The notes beneath the pieces are model-generated. The model saw nothing but the letters and a program-made list of their open reading frames with translations. It searched no databases and was not told the DNA's origin. From Paludibacteraceae bacterium (lineage in GTDB: Bacteria > Bacteroidota > Bacteroidia > Bacteroidales > Paludibacteraceae): DNA of 32,672 nt. The stretch is taken from the NCBI GenBank assembly GCA_905234025.1, contig CAJOFT010000007.1, positions 1 through 32,672 of the forward strand. The letters run 5' to 3'. Position numbers and translations under genes: made by a program. Shown here piece after piece: positions 16,291-24,403 of the stretch (positions are counted from its first letter, which is position 1; each line of letters starts with the position of its first letter).

Positions 16291-16334
16291 CACGAAAGAA
16301 ACACGATAGATTCACGTTAGATTCACGATAGATT
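16291..16334. repeat. 11-bp tandem repeat x4
   Basis: CACGAWAGAWW/CACGWTAGATT units, four in a row; units two and four are identical. They lie between the two rightward promoters. Confidence 0.75.
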
Positions 16335-16389
16335 AAGGGGAGAGAATGCCGAGAGAAGTATGACAGAAACTTTTTGAAGAAATCAATAC

Positions 16390-16405
16390 AACATCACGTG
16401 ATGTT
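16390..16405 (+). terminator. Perfect 16-bp palindrome followed by T's
   Basis: AACATCAC directly followed by GTGATGTT, then TTTAT. As RNA it could form a short hairpin with a CACGTG core and a U tail (weak terminator). As DNA it could equally be an operator for the promoter 64 bases downstream. Confidence 0.4.
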
Positions 16406-16468
16406 TTTATCAGCAACACCCCGAATGTTTGCGTATTCTTATTTTTTATTAAAAAACGTTCTCCAAAA

Positions 16469-16500
16469 TTTGCACAAACGAAAAAAATGTAGTATCTTTG
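16469..16500 (+). promoter_or_regulatory. Promoter of the lipoprotein/DUF5723-OmpA series
   Basis: -33 TTTG (16469-16472), 20-base spacer, -7 box TATCTTTG (16493-16500), an exact consensus 57 bases before the ATG at 16557. Confidence 0.75.
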
Positions 16501-16556
16501 CGCGTTTTTTGCGATACACAAACAAATTGCAGTGCGAATAATTAAAAAGTAACAAT

Positions 16557-18431
16557 ATGAATAGACACCTGAAAATGTTTGCCTTTGTGGCGCTAATCGC
16601 CACATTCTTAGGCAGTTGTAAAGAGGATCTTGACCTCAAGAACATGGACACGCGCTCCGAGGTTGAAATGGGGCTCGCCATTCCTATCGGCTCGATGACG
16701 GCAACTATCGGAGACTTTCTTGGTCACGGACAAGTGGACGGAATTTACGTCGGAACAGGCGGATTGCTGTATTTCCGCGACACGTTTGACATCACACGTA
16801 CCTTCCACAACATCAACCTGGAGGAGAAAGTGTCAAGAGTGAACAAACACTTCTATGTGCTTGACCAGTTGAGCGGAAGTGACATGAATCCCGACGGAAC
16901 GGTCAAAACCGGCAAGCCGATTATGCTCAAGTTCCCGTTCTCTATGAAGCTTAACAACATCAACACGGACATCTACGATGAGCGTATTGACAGTGCTTTG
17001 ATTGACAAATCACGTTTCTTCAGCACAATCACTACTTCTGACTGGGACGAATTCAAACCGGAATACATCGACAGCGTCGAAATTGTGCTGGGTGATGAGT
17101 TCCATCGTCCCGAAGGAAAGCGTGTAAAGGTATGCTCCAAAGGCGATTTTGCCTTCAATAGCGAGATTCCTATTGACATCAACGAATTCGTGTTGAACCT
17201 GATGAAGAACACCAATTTGGATAAGAAAGATTGGTACGCGTATCAATATGGCAACGCCAAAGACAGCTGTAACATGGAGATTCGTTTCCACTTTACCATT
17301 CCTGCTGGCGACAAAGTCCACGTAACTGCTAATACAAGATATAACTACCATCTCCGTGTGCAGTTCATCGACTTCATTGCTGTATGGGGCTTCTTCAGAC
17401 CTTCATCGGAAATGCGTGATGCCGACACGGTGCTCATTGAGGACGAATGGGAGAAATGGCGCGACCTCAAGAAAGCCAAACTGCCGTTCGATACGCCGAA
17501 CGTATATATGAATATTGAATCAAAGATTGCCGGCGCAATGAACATGCACGGTAAATACCTGTACGTGAAGTCGTTGCAGACGAACGACAGCATTTATGCT
17601 TCCTTTGCCGGAAAGCGTGAACGCGATGTCTTCTACGACGGCAAAGGTGTCGGACGGGATTACCTGCCTTTGACAAGTGCTATCGGCGATTCCATCAAAT
17701 ACACCACCATTGTCTTTGATGAGCGCGATGACCGCGGTCAGATTGACAAACTCTTCGCTATCCGTCCGGACATTCTGGGTTACCAGTTCTATATAGATTT
17801 CGACTCGCTTATTACGCCGCAAATCCGTGTATTGCGGAACTCCAACATTACTGTCAAAGCGGACATTGATGCCGCCTTCCAGTTCAAGAAAGGTTTGGAG
17901 GCAAGCTATATTGACACGATTTCCGACGTGAAGTTGAGCAAATATTCACTTGATTCGCTGGCATCGGAGTCCGATTTCATCGACACAATCAAGACTTCGA
18001 ATCTGCATATGGTACTTGCCTTTGAGAACAAGATTCCGTTGCGTATCAAAGGTGTCTTCCGTTTTATGGATGACCAGAACCAAATCATTATGGATCCGGA
18101 CAATCCGAAGAGACCGTTCGGTGTTTCGGAGAAAGACACAATCCTTATTACTGCTCCCGGAATCGCTTATTCACAAGGCGAAGCACACATTGGTGAACCG
18201 GGTAAGACGGTTTATACTATTGCTGTGAGCAGGAAACACTTCGATACGCTCACGCGAATCAAGAATATCGAATTCTACGCAGAATTGGATGCGGAGCAGA
18301 TGGATCCGGCATACAAGAACGACCCGAACTTCCGCGTGAAGATTAAGAAGGACGACCAACTGAAGATTCGTGTCGGCGTGTCGGCTAATGTGGATGCAGT
18401 GTTTAACTTCACGAAAGAGGATAAAAAGTAA
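16557..18431 (+). CDS. Large lipoprotein of unknown function
   Basis: A 624-aa lipoprotein with an N-terminal hydrophobic leader and lipobox at Cys21 (FLGSCKEDLD). The K-E-D after the cysteine resembles the Bacteroidota surface-export signal K-(D/E)2, so it may face outward. The body is a beta-rich mix with repeated aromatic and Asp-rich strands and no motif I recognise (for example MGLAIPIGSMTATIGDFLG near 40-58, and VFNFTKE at the end). It is followed after 12 bases by the DUF5723-OmpA gene and has the series' promoter, so the two are likely partners in the outer membrane. The ATG at 16557 is the only start that gives a leader peptide. Confidence 0.8.
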   Translation: MNRHLKMFAFVALIATFLGSCKEDLDLKNMDTRSEVEMGLAIPIGSMTATIGDFLGHGQVDGIYVGTGGLLYFRDTFDITRTFHNINLEEKVSRVNKHFYVLDQLSGSDMNPDGTVKTGKPIMLKFPFSMKLNNINTDIYDERIDSALIDKSRFFSTITTSDWDEFKPEYIDSVEIVLGDEFHRPEGKRVKVCSKGDFAFNSEIPIDINEFVLNLMKNTNLDKKDWYAYQYGNAKDSCNMEIRFHFTIPAGDKVHVTANTRYNYHLRVQFIDFIAVWGFFRPSSEMRDADTVLIEDEWEKWRDLKKAKLPFDTPNVYMNIESKIAGAMNMHGKYLYVKSLQTNDSIYASFAGKRERDVFYDGKGVGRDYLPLTSAIGDSIKYTTIVFDERDDRGQIDKLFAIRPDILGYQFYIDFDSLITPQIRVLRNSNITVKADIDAAFQFKKGLEASYIDTISDVKLSKYSLDSLASESDFIDTIKTSNLHMVLAFENKIPLRIKGVFRFMDDQNQIIMDPDNPKRPFGVSEKDTILITAPGIAYSQGEAHIGEPGKTVYTIAVSRKHFDTLTRIKNIEFYAELDAEQMDPAYKNDPNFRVKIKKDDQLKIRVGVSANVDAVFNFTKEDKK

Positions 18432-18436
18432 GGAGG
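18430..18436 (+). promoter_or_regulatory. Canonical Shine-Dalgarno before the DUF5723-OmpA gene
   Basis: AAGGAGG, 7 bases before the ATG at 18444 and overlapping the upstream stop codon. A full anti-16S match is uncommon in Bacteroidota and fixes this start. Confidence 0.7.
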
Positions 18437-18443
18437 AACAGCT

Positions 18444-21107
18444 ATGAAACGCATTAATAAAGTACTTGCAATTTTTATTCTCGCTATTGCGTCTGTTGCT
18501 AACGCACAGGAAGTGAACACCTTGTTCTTCTTGGAGAATGCGCCTATGCGCCACATCGTGAACCCTGCTTTTCAGCCGGTTAGTGATGGCTACGTGAACT
18601 TTACGCCGCTGGGTTACATGAGCATCTGGAGTGGTAACAACTCGCTCACGATGCGAGACCTTATATATAGCTATAATGGAAAAACCATTACCGCGTTGCA
18701 TCCCGAAGGCGGTGACCGCGAAGCATTGCTCAATGTCTTCCGCAAATCGACAATGATTAACAACGAGATGACCTTGAACTTCCTCGGCTTCGGCTTCCGC
18801 TATAAGGAAAGAGGCTACATCAACATCAACATCATGGAGCGTATTGATGCAGGTGTTTCTCTGCCGCAGGACATGTTCCGTTTTCTGCTTGGTGGTGGTA
18901 TGACCGACCTGACAGGTGTGAACACGTTTAGTTACAAGCAGCTCGGAATGCAGCTGATGGCATACACTGAGTTCTCAGGCGGCTATTCGTACATAATCAA
19001 TGACGAATGGACGGTCGGTGGTAAAGTGAAGTTCCTCTTGGGACAAGCGTATATGGGCTTCCGCAACAAAGACCTGAAAGTGGACGCTTCGGCGGAAAGC
19101 TGGCGTATTTACGGAGACGCGGATGTGGCTGTGGCTGCACCGTTGGCAATCTCGAAATTGCCCGAGCGGATGAGCTATAAAGATTTTGAAAATTATTCGT
19201 TTGACCAACTGTACAGCGACCGTGTTTGGCAGGATTATCTCAAACCCAGTGGCTACGGAGCAGCGTTTGACCTCGGTGCTACATACAGACCGCACAAACA
19301 GGTGCAGATTTCGTTGGCGGTTAACGACCTCGGTTTCATTTACTGGACCAACGGACGTAAATACAACGCGAACATTGACACGGCTTTCGTCGGTGTCGGT
19401 GACCTCAAATACGAAGATTCGTTGGACGAAGACTACAAGTTCTCGGGCGACAGCCTCTGGTCTGACGTGAAGAGACACTTGGAGGACTTCGCAAAAGGTA
19501 TTCATACTGATGAAGGAAAAGACGGATTTGCCCGCATGGTGAATCTGAAGTTCGTTGCCGGTGTGGACGCAAACTTCTTGGATAATTTATTAGGTGTGGG
19601 TATCATGAGCAAAACGCACCTCCATAACGGACGCTTCTATGAGGAAGTAACCATCGGTGGTGCTGTTCGTCCCTGCAACTGGTTCAACTTTGCACTCAGC
19701 TACTCGCTTGTTAACAACGGTAAATTCAGTAACATCGGTGCCGGTATTTCTATCATGCCTTACGATGGTGTGAACATGACACTGGCTGCGGATTATATCC
19801 CGACCTCATACGCTTCCGAGACAAAGGGTGGCACGGCTTTCTTGCCTTATCGCACAAAAGGTTTCAACGTGGCATTGGGCTTCAGTGTTGTTTGGGGAAC
19901 CAACAAGAAGAAAGATGCGGACAAGGATGGTATTCTCAACCAGTTTGACGCTTGCCCGAATACGCCGAGAAATGTCAAAGTTGACCAACTCGGTTGCCCG
20001 ATTGATACCGATGGTGACGGAGTGCCCGATTATCTGGATCAATGTCCGGGTACGCCTTCAGCGGCATACGGATTTGTGGATACAATTGGTTGCCCGATTG
20101 ATACCGATGGCGACGGAGTGCCCGATTATAAGGACGAATGTAATGATACGCCGGAAGCAGCATACGGTTACATTGACGAGAAAGGTTGTATGCTGGATAC
20201 GGACGCAGACGGTGTAGCGGATTATCTGGATCTCTGCCCGAATACGCCGGCAGAAGCAATCGGCTTCTTGGACGAGCATGGTTGTCCGCTGGATACGGAC
20301 TCCGACGGCGTTTACGATTATCGTGACGAATGTCCGGGTACACCGATTGAGGCACGTGGATTCGTGGACGAGAAGGGTTGCGAACTGGATACGGACGGTG
20401 ATAGTGTTCCGGATTGGAAAGACTTGTGCCCGAATACGCCTGTTGAAGCACGCGGACATGTTACCGAGTTTGGTTGCGAAATCGACTCCGATAACGACGG
20501 AGTGCCTGATTGGAAAGATGAATGTCCTTCTGTAGCAGGTCCTGCTTACAACAAGGGTTGTCCTGAAGTGAAGAAGGAAGTACGCAACCTCCTCAAGAAA
20601 GCGATGCAGGGAATCCAGTTCGAGAACAACAAGGCGGTCATCAAGAAAGTCTCCTTCCCGCTGCTCGACCAGATAGCACAGAAGTTCATTGAGAACTCTA
20701 ACTTCATCATTGAGGTACAAGGTCACACCGACAACGTCGGTAAGGCGGACTACAACCTCAAACTCTCTGACGCACGTGCAAATGCGGTGATGAAGTACCT
20801 CGTTGGCAAGGGTGTTCCGCAAGAGCGTATCTCGGCGAAGGGCTACGGTATGGATAAACCGATTGCCGACAACAAGACCAAAGCCGGTCGTGCACAGAAC
20901 AGACGTGTAGAGTTTGACATCACCTTCGAGGAAGTGAAGATTGAGACCGAACTCCAGCACATTGATTCGACGCTCTATCAGCAGCACCTCCAGGAAATTG
21001 AGGCGCAACGTCTGGATAGCCTCCGTCAGGATTCAATCAAGAACGCGCAGCTGCAACCTGCTCAGCAGGTGCAGCAGGCGCCAGATCCCGAGGCTCTCAA
21101 GAGATAA
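18444..21107 (+). CDS. DUF5723 family outer-membrane protein with TSP3 repeats and OmpA domain
   Basis: An 887-aa envelope protein. Order: signal peptide 1-22 (ending VANAQ); DUF5723-like barrel region about 23-485 (FFLENAPMRHIVNPAFQPVS); seven thrombospondin type-3 Ca-binding repeats 491-705 of about 32 residues (DTDGDGVPDYxDxCPxTP); OmpA peptidoglycan-binding domain about 720-835. The OmpA domain has GHTDNVGKADYNLKLSDARA and GRAQNRRVEF, so both the Asp and Arg that bind diaminopimelate are present. A Gln-rich tail follows. The likely role is tying the outer membrane to the cell wall, with a calcium-stiffened stalk in between. The DNA of repeats two to six is a roughly 96-base tandem repeat, so copy number may vary. 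Confidence 0.88.
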   Translation: MKRINKVLAIFILAIASVANAQEVNTLFFLENAPMRHIVNPAFQPVSDGYVNFTPLGYMSIWSGNNSLTMRDLIYSYNGKTITALHPEGGDREALLNVFRKSTMINNEMTLNFLGFGFRYKERGYININIMERIDAGVSLPQDMFRFLLGGGMTDLTGVNTFSYKQLGMQLMAYTEFSGGYSYIINDEWTVGGKVKFLLGQAYMGFRNKDLKVDASAESWRIYGDADVAVAAPLAISKLPERMSYKDFENYSFDQLYSDRVWQDYLKPSGYGAAFDLGATYRPHKQVQISLAVNDLGFIYWTNGRKYNANIDTAFVGVGDLKYEDSLDEDYKFSGDSLWSDVKRHLEDFAKGIHTDEGKDGFARMVNLKFVAGVDANFLDNLLGVGIMSKTHLHNGRFYEEVTIGGAVRPCNWFNFALSYSLVNNGKFSNIGAGISIMPYDGVNMTLAADYIPTSYASETKGGTAFLPYRTKGFNVALGFSVVWGTNKKKDADKDGILNQFDACPNTPRNVKVDQLGCPIDTDGDGVPDYLDQCPGTPSAAYGFVDTIGCPIDTDGDGVPDYKDECNDTPEAAYGYIDEKGCMLDTDADGVADYLDLCPNTPAEAIGFLDEHGCPLDTDSDGVYDYRDECPGTPIEARGFVDEKGCELDTDGDSVPDWKDLCPNTPVEARGHVTEFGCEIDSDNDGVPDWKDECPSVAGPAYNKGCPEVKKEVRNLLKKAMQGIQFENNKAVIKKVSFPLLDQIAQKFIENSNFIIEVQGHTDNVGKADYNLKLSDARANAVMKYLVGKGVPQERISAKGYGMDKPIADNKTKAGRAQNRRVEFDITFEEVKIETELQHIDSTLYQQHLQEIEAQRLDSLRQDSIKNAQLQPAQQVQQAPDPEALKR
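19914..20568 (+). repeat. About 96-bp coding tandem repeat (TSP3 array)
   Basis: Seven successive copies encode D-x-D-x-D-G-x-x-D-x-x-D-x-C-P-x-T-P units. Phrases such as GATACCGATGG(T/C)GACGGAGTG recur at nucleotide level. The last copy is shorter (CPSVAGPAYNKGCPE). Long antisense frames across it are by-products of the repetition. Confidence 0.8.
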
Positions 21108-21147
21108 CAATCCGAAACAATAATAAACAATTTCAAACAATATTACT

Positions 21148-21867
21148 ATGGGACGCGCTTTTGAATATAGAAAAGCTACAAAACTGAAACGTTGGGGACA
21201 CATGGCCCGCACGTTTACAAAATTAGGTAAAGAAATTACTATCGCTGCTCGTGAGGGCGGTGCCGATCCGGACAGTAACCCGCGCCTGCGTATGCTTATT
21301 CAGCAGTGCAAACGCGAGAACATGCCGAAGGACAACATCGACCGCGCCATCAAGAAAGCAACGGATAAGTCTGTCGAAGGCTACAAAGAAATCAATTACG
21401 AAGGTTACGGACCGCACGGAGTGGCTATCTTCGTGGAAACGGCGACGGACAACCACATGCGTACGGTTGCAAATATCCGTTCGTACTTTACCAAACACGG
21501 CGGAAACCTCGGTACACAGGGCTGCTTGCAGTTCCTCTTTGACCGCAAGGCATGTTTCACCATCACGATGAAAGATGGCGTTGATTTGGATGAACTGGAA
21601 CTCGAACTCATTGATTTCGGCGTAGAGGAACTGGGTGTCGATGAGGAGGAGAACACCATTGTCATTTACTCCGACTTTGACCAGTACTCGCAGATGCAGA
21701 AGTATCTGGAGGATCACGGCTTCGAGATTCAGTCTTGCGAGTTTGTCCGTATTCCGAACGACACGAAGCAACTGACGGACGAGCAGCGCGAATCTGTACA
21801 GAAACTCATCGACAAAATCGAAGAGGACGAAGACGTGCAGAACGTATTCACGAACATTGCGGAGTAA
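21148..21867 (+). CDS. YebC/PmpR family DNA-binding or translation-associated protein
   Basis: A 239-aa protein, the normal length. The opening MGRAFEYRKATKLKRWGHMA and the helical TFTKLGKEITIAAREGG are the family signature in its Bacteroidota form. Later come MPKDNIDRAIKKAT, YEGYGPHGVAIFVE and the acidic domain with GVEELGVDEEEN. The family was described as transcription regulators; more recent work links some members to relief of ribosome stalling. Its stop shares one base with the rsmG ATG (TAATG), so the two are translationally linked. It starts 40 bases after the OmpA gene. Confidence 0.95.
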   Translation: MGRAFEYRKATKLKRWGHMARTFTKLGKEITIAAREGGADPDSNPRLRMLIQQCKRENMPKDNIDRAIKKATDKSVEGYKEINYEGYGPHGVAIFVETATDNHMRTVANIRSYFTKHGGNLGTQGCLQFLFDRKACFTITMKDGVDLDELELELIDFGVEELGVDEEENTIVIYSDFDQYSQMQKYLEDHGFEIQSCEFVRIPNDTKQLTDEQRESVQKLIDKIEEDEDVQNVFTNIAE

Positions 21868-22484
21868 TGACACTGATTCCGCAATATTTCAGGCTTACAG
21901 ACATTCAGGCGCAGCAATTCGCTGCGCTTGAAGTGCTTTATCCCGAATGGAATGAAAAGATAAACCTCATCTCTCGCAAGGACATTGAGCATTTGGAGGA
22001 GCACCACTTGCTTCACTCATTGGCAATCGCCAAATTGATTGACTTTCAGCCGGATACAACGATTCTGGATGTCGGAACAGGCGGTGGCTTCCCGGGTATT
22101 CCGTTGGCGGTACTATTCCCAGAATGTCATTTCACACTCATTGACTCCATCGGAAAGAAAATCCGCGTCGCAGAGGATGTCGCTACACGTATCGGGCTGA
22201 CTAATGTGGAGTGCATTCAGGAGCGTGCCGAGGACGAAAAAAAACAGTTTGACTTTGTCGTCTCACGCGCAGTAATGCCGCTTCCGGATCTGGTGAAGCT
22301 TGTCCGCAAGAATGTGCATCACCGCCACAAAAATGCTATGCCGAACGGACTGATTGTCCTCAAAGGAGGGAATCTGGACGGAGAGATTCATACTTTCCGT
22401 AATATTGCGGAAGTGACGGAACTTGCCCCAATCTTCAAGCGGGAATGGTTTGCCGAAAAGCGTCTGATATATTTGCCGCTATAA
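21867..22484 (+). CDS. rsmG: 16S rRNA (guanine-N7) methyltransferase RsmG
   Basis: SAM-dependent enzyme that methylates N7 of G527 in 16S rRNA (E. coli numbering). The 205 aa carry the Rossmann motif ILDVGTGGGFPGIPLAVLFP (67-86), LIDSIGKKIRVAE, and FDFVVSRAVMPLPDLV with the SRAV segment typical of GidB/RsmG. The ATG at 21867 overlaps the yebC stop; longer in-frame starts would lie inside yebC. A run of eight A's (22237-22244) encodes part of EDEKKQ. Loss of this gene is known to give low-level streptomycin resistance in several bacteria. Confidence 0.95.
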   Translation: MTLIPQYFRLTDIQAQQFAALEVLYPEWNEKINLISRKDIEHLEEHHLLHSLAIAKLIDFQPDTTILDVGTGGGFPGIPLAVLFPECHFTLIDSIGKKIRVAEDVATRIGLTNVECIQERAEDEKKQFDFVVSRAVMPLPDLVKLVRKNVHHRHKNAMPNGLIVLKGGNLDGEIHTFRNIAEVTELAPIFKREWFAEKRLIYLPL

Positions 22485-22552
22485 TTTATATTAAGGAGAA
22501 AGCTGAAAATCCATAATAGAGTAGGCGTTATTTATTTTAATAGATTAACAAC

Positions 22553-23182
22553 ATGAAAAAAACAATTCTGTTTGCAATGATTGCGCTTGGCGCACTTGTT
22601 TCATCTTGTAAAAGTCCGATGATGTATTCAAATCGTACCGGTCGTTCCGTTACGATGCCCGTCGAGACTTGGGGTTCGTGGACAACTGCTGATTTGCAGG
22701 TTTCTCCCGAAAAAGTAAGAATCACTGTTTCTGCTCCGTCTGAGGACATCGCAATGTCAGCAGAGGTACTCAAAGAGAATGCTATCGGCGAATTGCTCGA
22801 AAAGCACAATGCGGATGTATTGGTTAATCCGCTGTACAAATTTGATTACGTCGATGGCAGATTGGTTAGCCTGACCGTTAGCGGTTATCCTGCAAAGCAC
22901 ACCAATTTCCGTAACATCTCTTTCGAGGAACAATCGCAGTATATCATTGAAAAAGAGAAAGCGAAAAACTCTCCTCAAATCGTTATCAATGGTGGTGAAA
23001 TCAAGAACGAAGTAGCAGCTCCGGCTCCCGCTCCTGCACCTGCTCCCGCATATGCGCCGGCTCCCGCTCCTGCTCAAAATCCTGCTCCGGCTCGGACTAC
23101 ACAACAACAGCAGCAGACCAAAACGACTTATACACCGTCTGCACCTCTGCCCTCGTCCAAATCTTCTAAAAACAAAAAGTAA
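22553..23182 (+). CDS. Lipoprotein with Ala-Pro stalk, unknown function
   Basis: A 209-aa lipoprotein (lipobox LVSSC, Cys19). A folded module at about 45-125 contains LKENAIGELLEKHNADVLV and VSGYPAKHTNFRN, also seen in the next gene. Then comes an Ala-Pro stretch (about 160-184), a poly-Gln run and a Ser/Lys tail, suggesting a flexible stalk through the periplasm or into the wall. The function is unknown to me. It follows rsmG by 68 bases without a visible promoter and precedes its relative by 12 bases. Confidence 0.75.
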   Translation: MKKTILFAMIALGALVSSCKSPMMYSNRTGRSVTMPVETWGSWTTADLQVSPEKVRITVSAPSEDIAMSAEVLKENAIGELLEKHNADVLVNPLYKFDYVDGRLVSLTVSGYPAKHTNFRNISFEEQSQYIIEKEKAKNSPQIVINGGEIKNEVAAPAPAPAPAPAYAPAPAPAQNPAPARTTQQQQQTKTTYTPSAPLPSSKSSKNKK

Positions 23183-23194
23183 AAACTGGTAACT

Positions 23195-24277
23195 ATGAAA
23201 CATATTCGCATTCTATTAATAGTGACATTGGTGGCGAGTATGTCCTCTTGTAGTCTATCCCACCAAACTGCCACGACACGCACAGCACGGTCTTTTGAAA
23301 TTGAGACCGACATCAAGCAGATGCCTACTGTGGCGGATCTCGTGGTGGATTCATTCTATGTCCGCGAAGATACGGCTTGGACCAATATTATGTTCAAATA
23401 CACCGTTACAAAAGCCTCAATGCGTAACGAGTTGATTGGCGAAATATTGGAGAAGAACGAAGCCGATATTCTTGTGCAACCGCGCGAGAAAACTACGACA
23501 ACCGTTTATCACCCGTTCAAGCAATCATACACGATGGAGATTTTCGGTTATCCGGCACGCTATCGCAACTTCCGGACCGCGACAGAAGAGGACCTGCGCA
23601 TACTGAATGGAATTGACCCGCAACCGGTGAACTACAACACCATTTACATTGGTGGTGGTTACACCTCCGGACAACCTGTTACCAGCGCACTCACCCAAGC
23701 CATTACGCAACCGCAACCAACTTATACGCCACGCGAGAAAAAAGCATCGTATGAGCGGAATAAGTATATCGGAGTTATGGAAATGGGCTATAACTGGTTA
23801 GTACTCGTAGACGGTCAACACCAAAATGCTGATAACCACGGATTTATGTTCAATTTCAACAACTTCTTTAAAGCCAAGAATCCGAACATCTATCAAGGTA
23901 TCGGTGTAGGTTTGAATGCTGCTTTTGGTTCGTATCATATTTATTCATATGGTCACTCATACAATTATTCAACCCGCAATTGGTATGTTCCGGTGTATTA
24001 TACGCCCCGCTTCTTCTTCGGACAACGCAAGTGCATTCCTTTCTTTGATTTCAGAATCGGATTCTTCATGGGAGCATCTGAATTGACTTCAGATTCTTGG
24101 GCATCTAAGAATACGGCGTTTATGGGCGGTATGTACTATGGCGCTTTCTTGGGTATGGAATTTGGAAAGCACTTTGACTTTGCTTTTGGTACAGACCAAT
24201 TCCTTGGCGGTATGGTGGATGCCAACAGTGTCTTGTTCAACCTGACCGTAACAGCCAAGGTGGCAGTTTGCTTCTAG
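23195..24277 (+). CDS. Lipoprotein with paralogous module and barrel-like C-terminus
   Basis: A 360-aa protein with lipobox SMSSC (Cys19). The N-terminal module (about 50-130) has MRNELIGEILEKNEADILVQ and IFGYPARYRNFRT, clearly related to the preceding protein. From about residue 185 on (KYIGVMEMGYNWLVLV) it changes to an aromatic, Gly-rich, alternating pattern ending LFNLTVTAKVAVCF, like a small outer-membrane beta-barrel or a barrel-like lipoprotein domain. I do not recognise a family. It is the last gene of the rightward series; a strong terminator begins 22 bases after the stop. Confidence 0.75.
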   Translation: MKHIRILLIVTLVASMSSCSLSHQTATTRTARSFEIETDIKQMPTVADLVVDSFYVREDTAWTNIMFKYTVTKASMRNELIGEILEKNEADILVQPREKTTTTVYHPFKQSYTMEIFGYPARYRNFRTATEEDLRILNGIDPQPVNYNTIYIGGGYTSGQPVTSALTQAITQPQPTYTPREKKASYERNKYIGVMEMGYNWLVLVDGQHQNADNHGFMFNFNNFFKAKNPNIYQGIGVGLNAAFGSYHIYSYGHSYNYSTRNWYVPVYYTPRFFFGQRKCIPFFDFRIGFFMGASELTSDSWASKNTAFMGGMYYGAFLGMEFGKHFDFAFGTDQFLGGMVDANSVLFNLTVTAKVAVCF

Positions 24278-24298
24278 CGCGTTCCACGTTTTGACATC

Positions 24299-24337
24299 AA
24301 CATCCGTTACTCATTCCGGGTAACGGATGTTTTTTTG
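24299..24337 (+). terminator. Strong intrinsic terminator
   Basis: 12-bp perfect stem AACATCCGTTAC / GTAACGGATGTT (24299-24310, 24320-24331), 9-base loop, then a T run. It separates the 16557-24277 series from the lysS unit. Confidence 0.9.
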
Positions 24338-24345
24338 CAAATTTA

Positions 24346-24377
24346 TTTGCAAGTATAAAAATTTTGTTGTACCTTTG
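24346..24377 (+). promoter_or_regulatory. Promoter of the lysS-gpsA-pgi unit
   Basis: -33 TTTG (24346-24349), 20-base spacer, -7 box TACCTTTG (24370-24377), 26 bases before the lysS ATG. Confidence 0.78.
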
Positions 24378-24403
24378 CGCCAAAATTATAAACTTGGAAT
24401 AAA

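Larger units (their letters stand above)
16243..16409 (+). ncRNA. Candidate small RNA or leader with 11-bp repeats
   Basis: Bounded by a consensus promoter (16205-16236) and a palindrome followed by T residues (16390-16409). It has no open frame beyond M-H-stop. It contains four 11-base units (CACGAAAGAAA, CACGATAGATT, CACGTTAGATT, CACGATAGATT) at 16291-16334. No known RNA family is recognised; existence as a transcript is inferred only from the promoter and the terminator-like end. Confidence 0.3.

Noticed and set aside
20058..21008. Long antisense frame (316 aa) and other long antisense frames over the TSP3 region
   Set aside because: The repeated, codon-biased TSP3 coding sequence keeps other frames open; their products are Arg/Val-rich and resemble no family.
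22485..22500. AAGGAG after rsmG as a ribosome site for a hidden gene
   Set aside because: No start codon at suitable distance with an open frame; the next gene starts at 22553.
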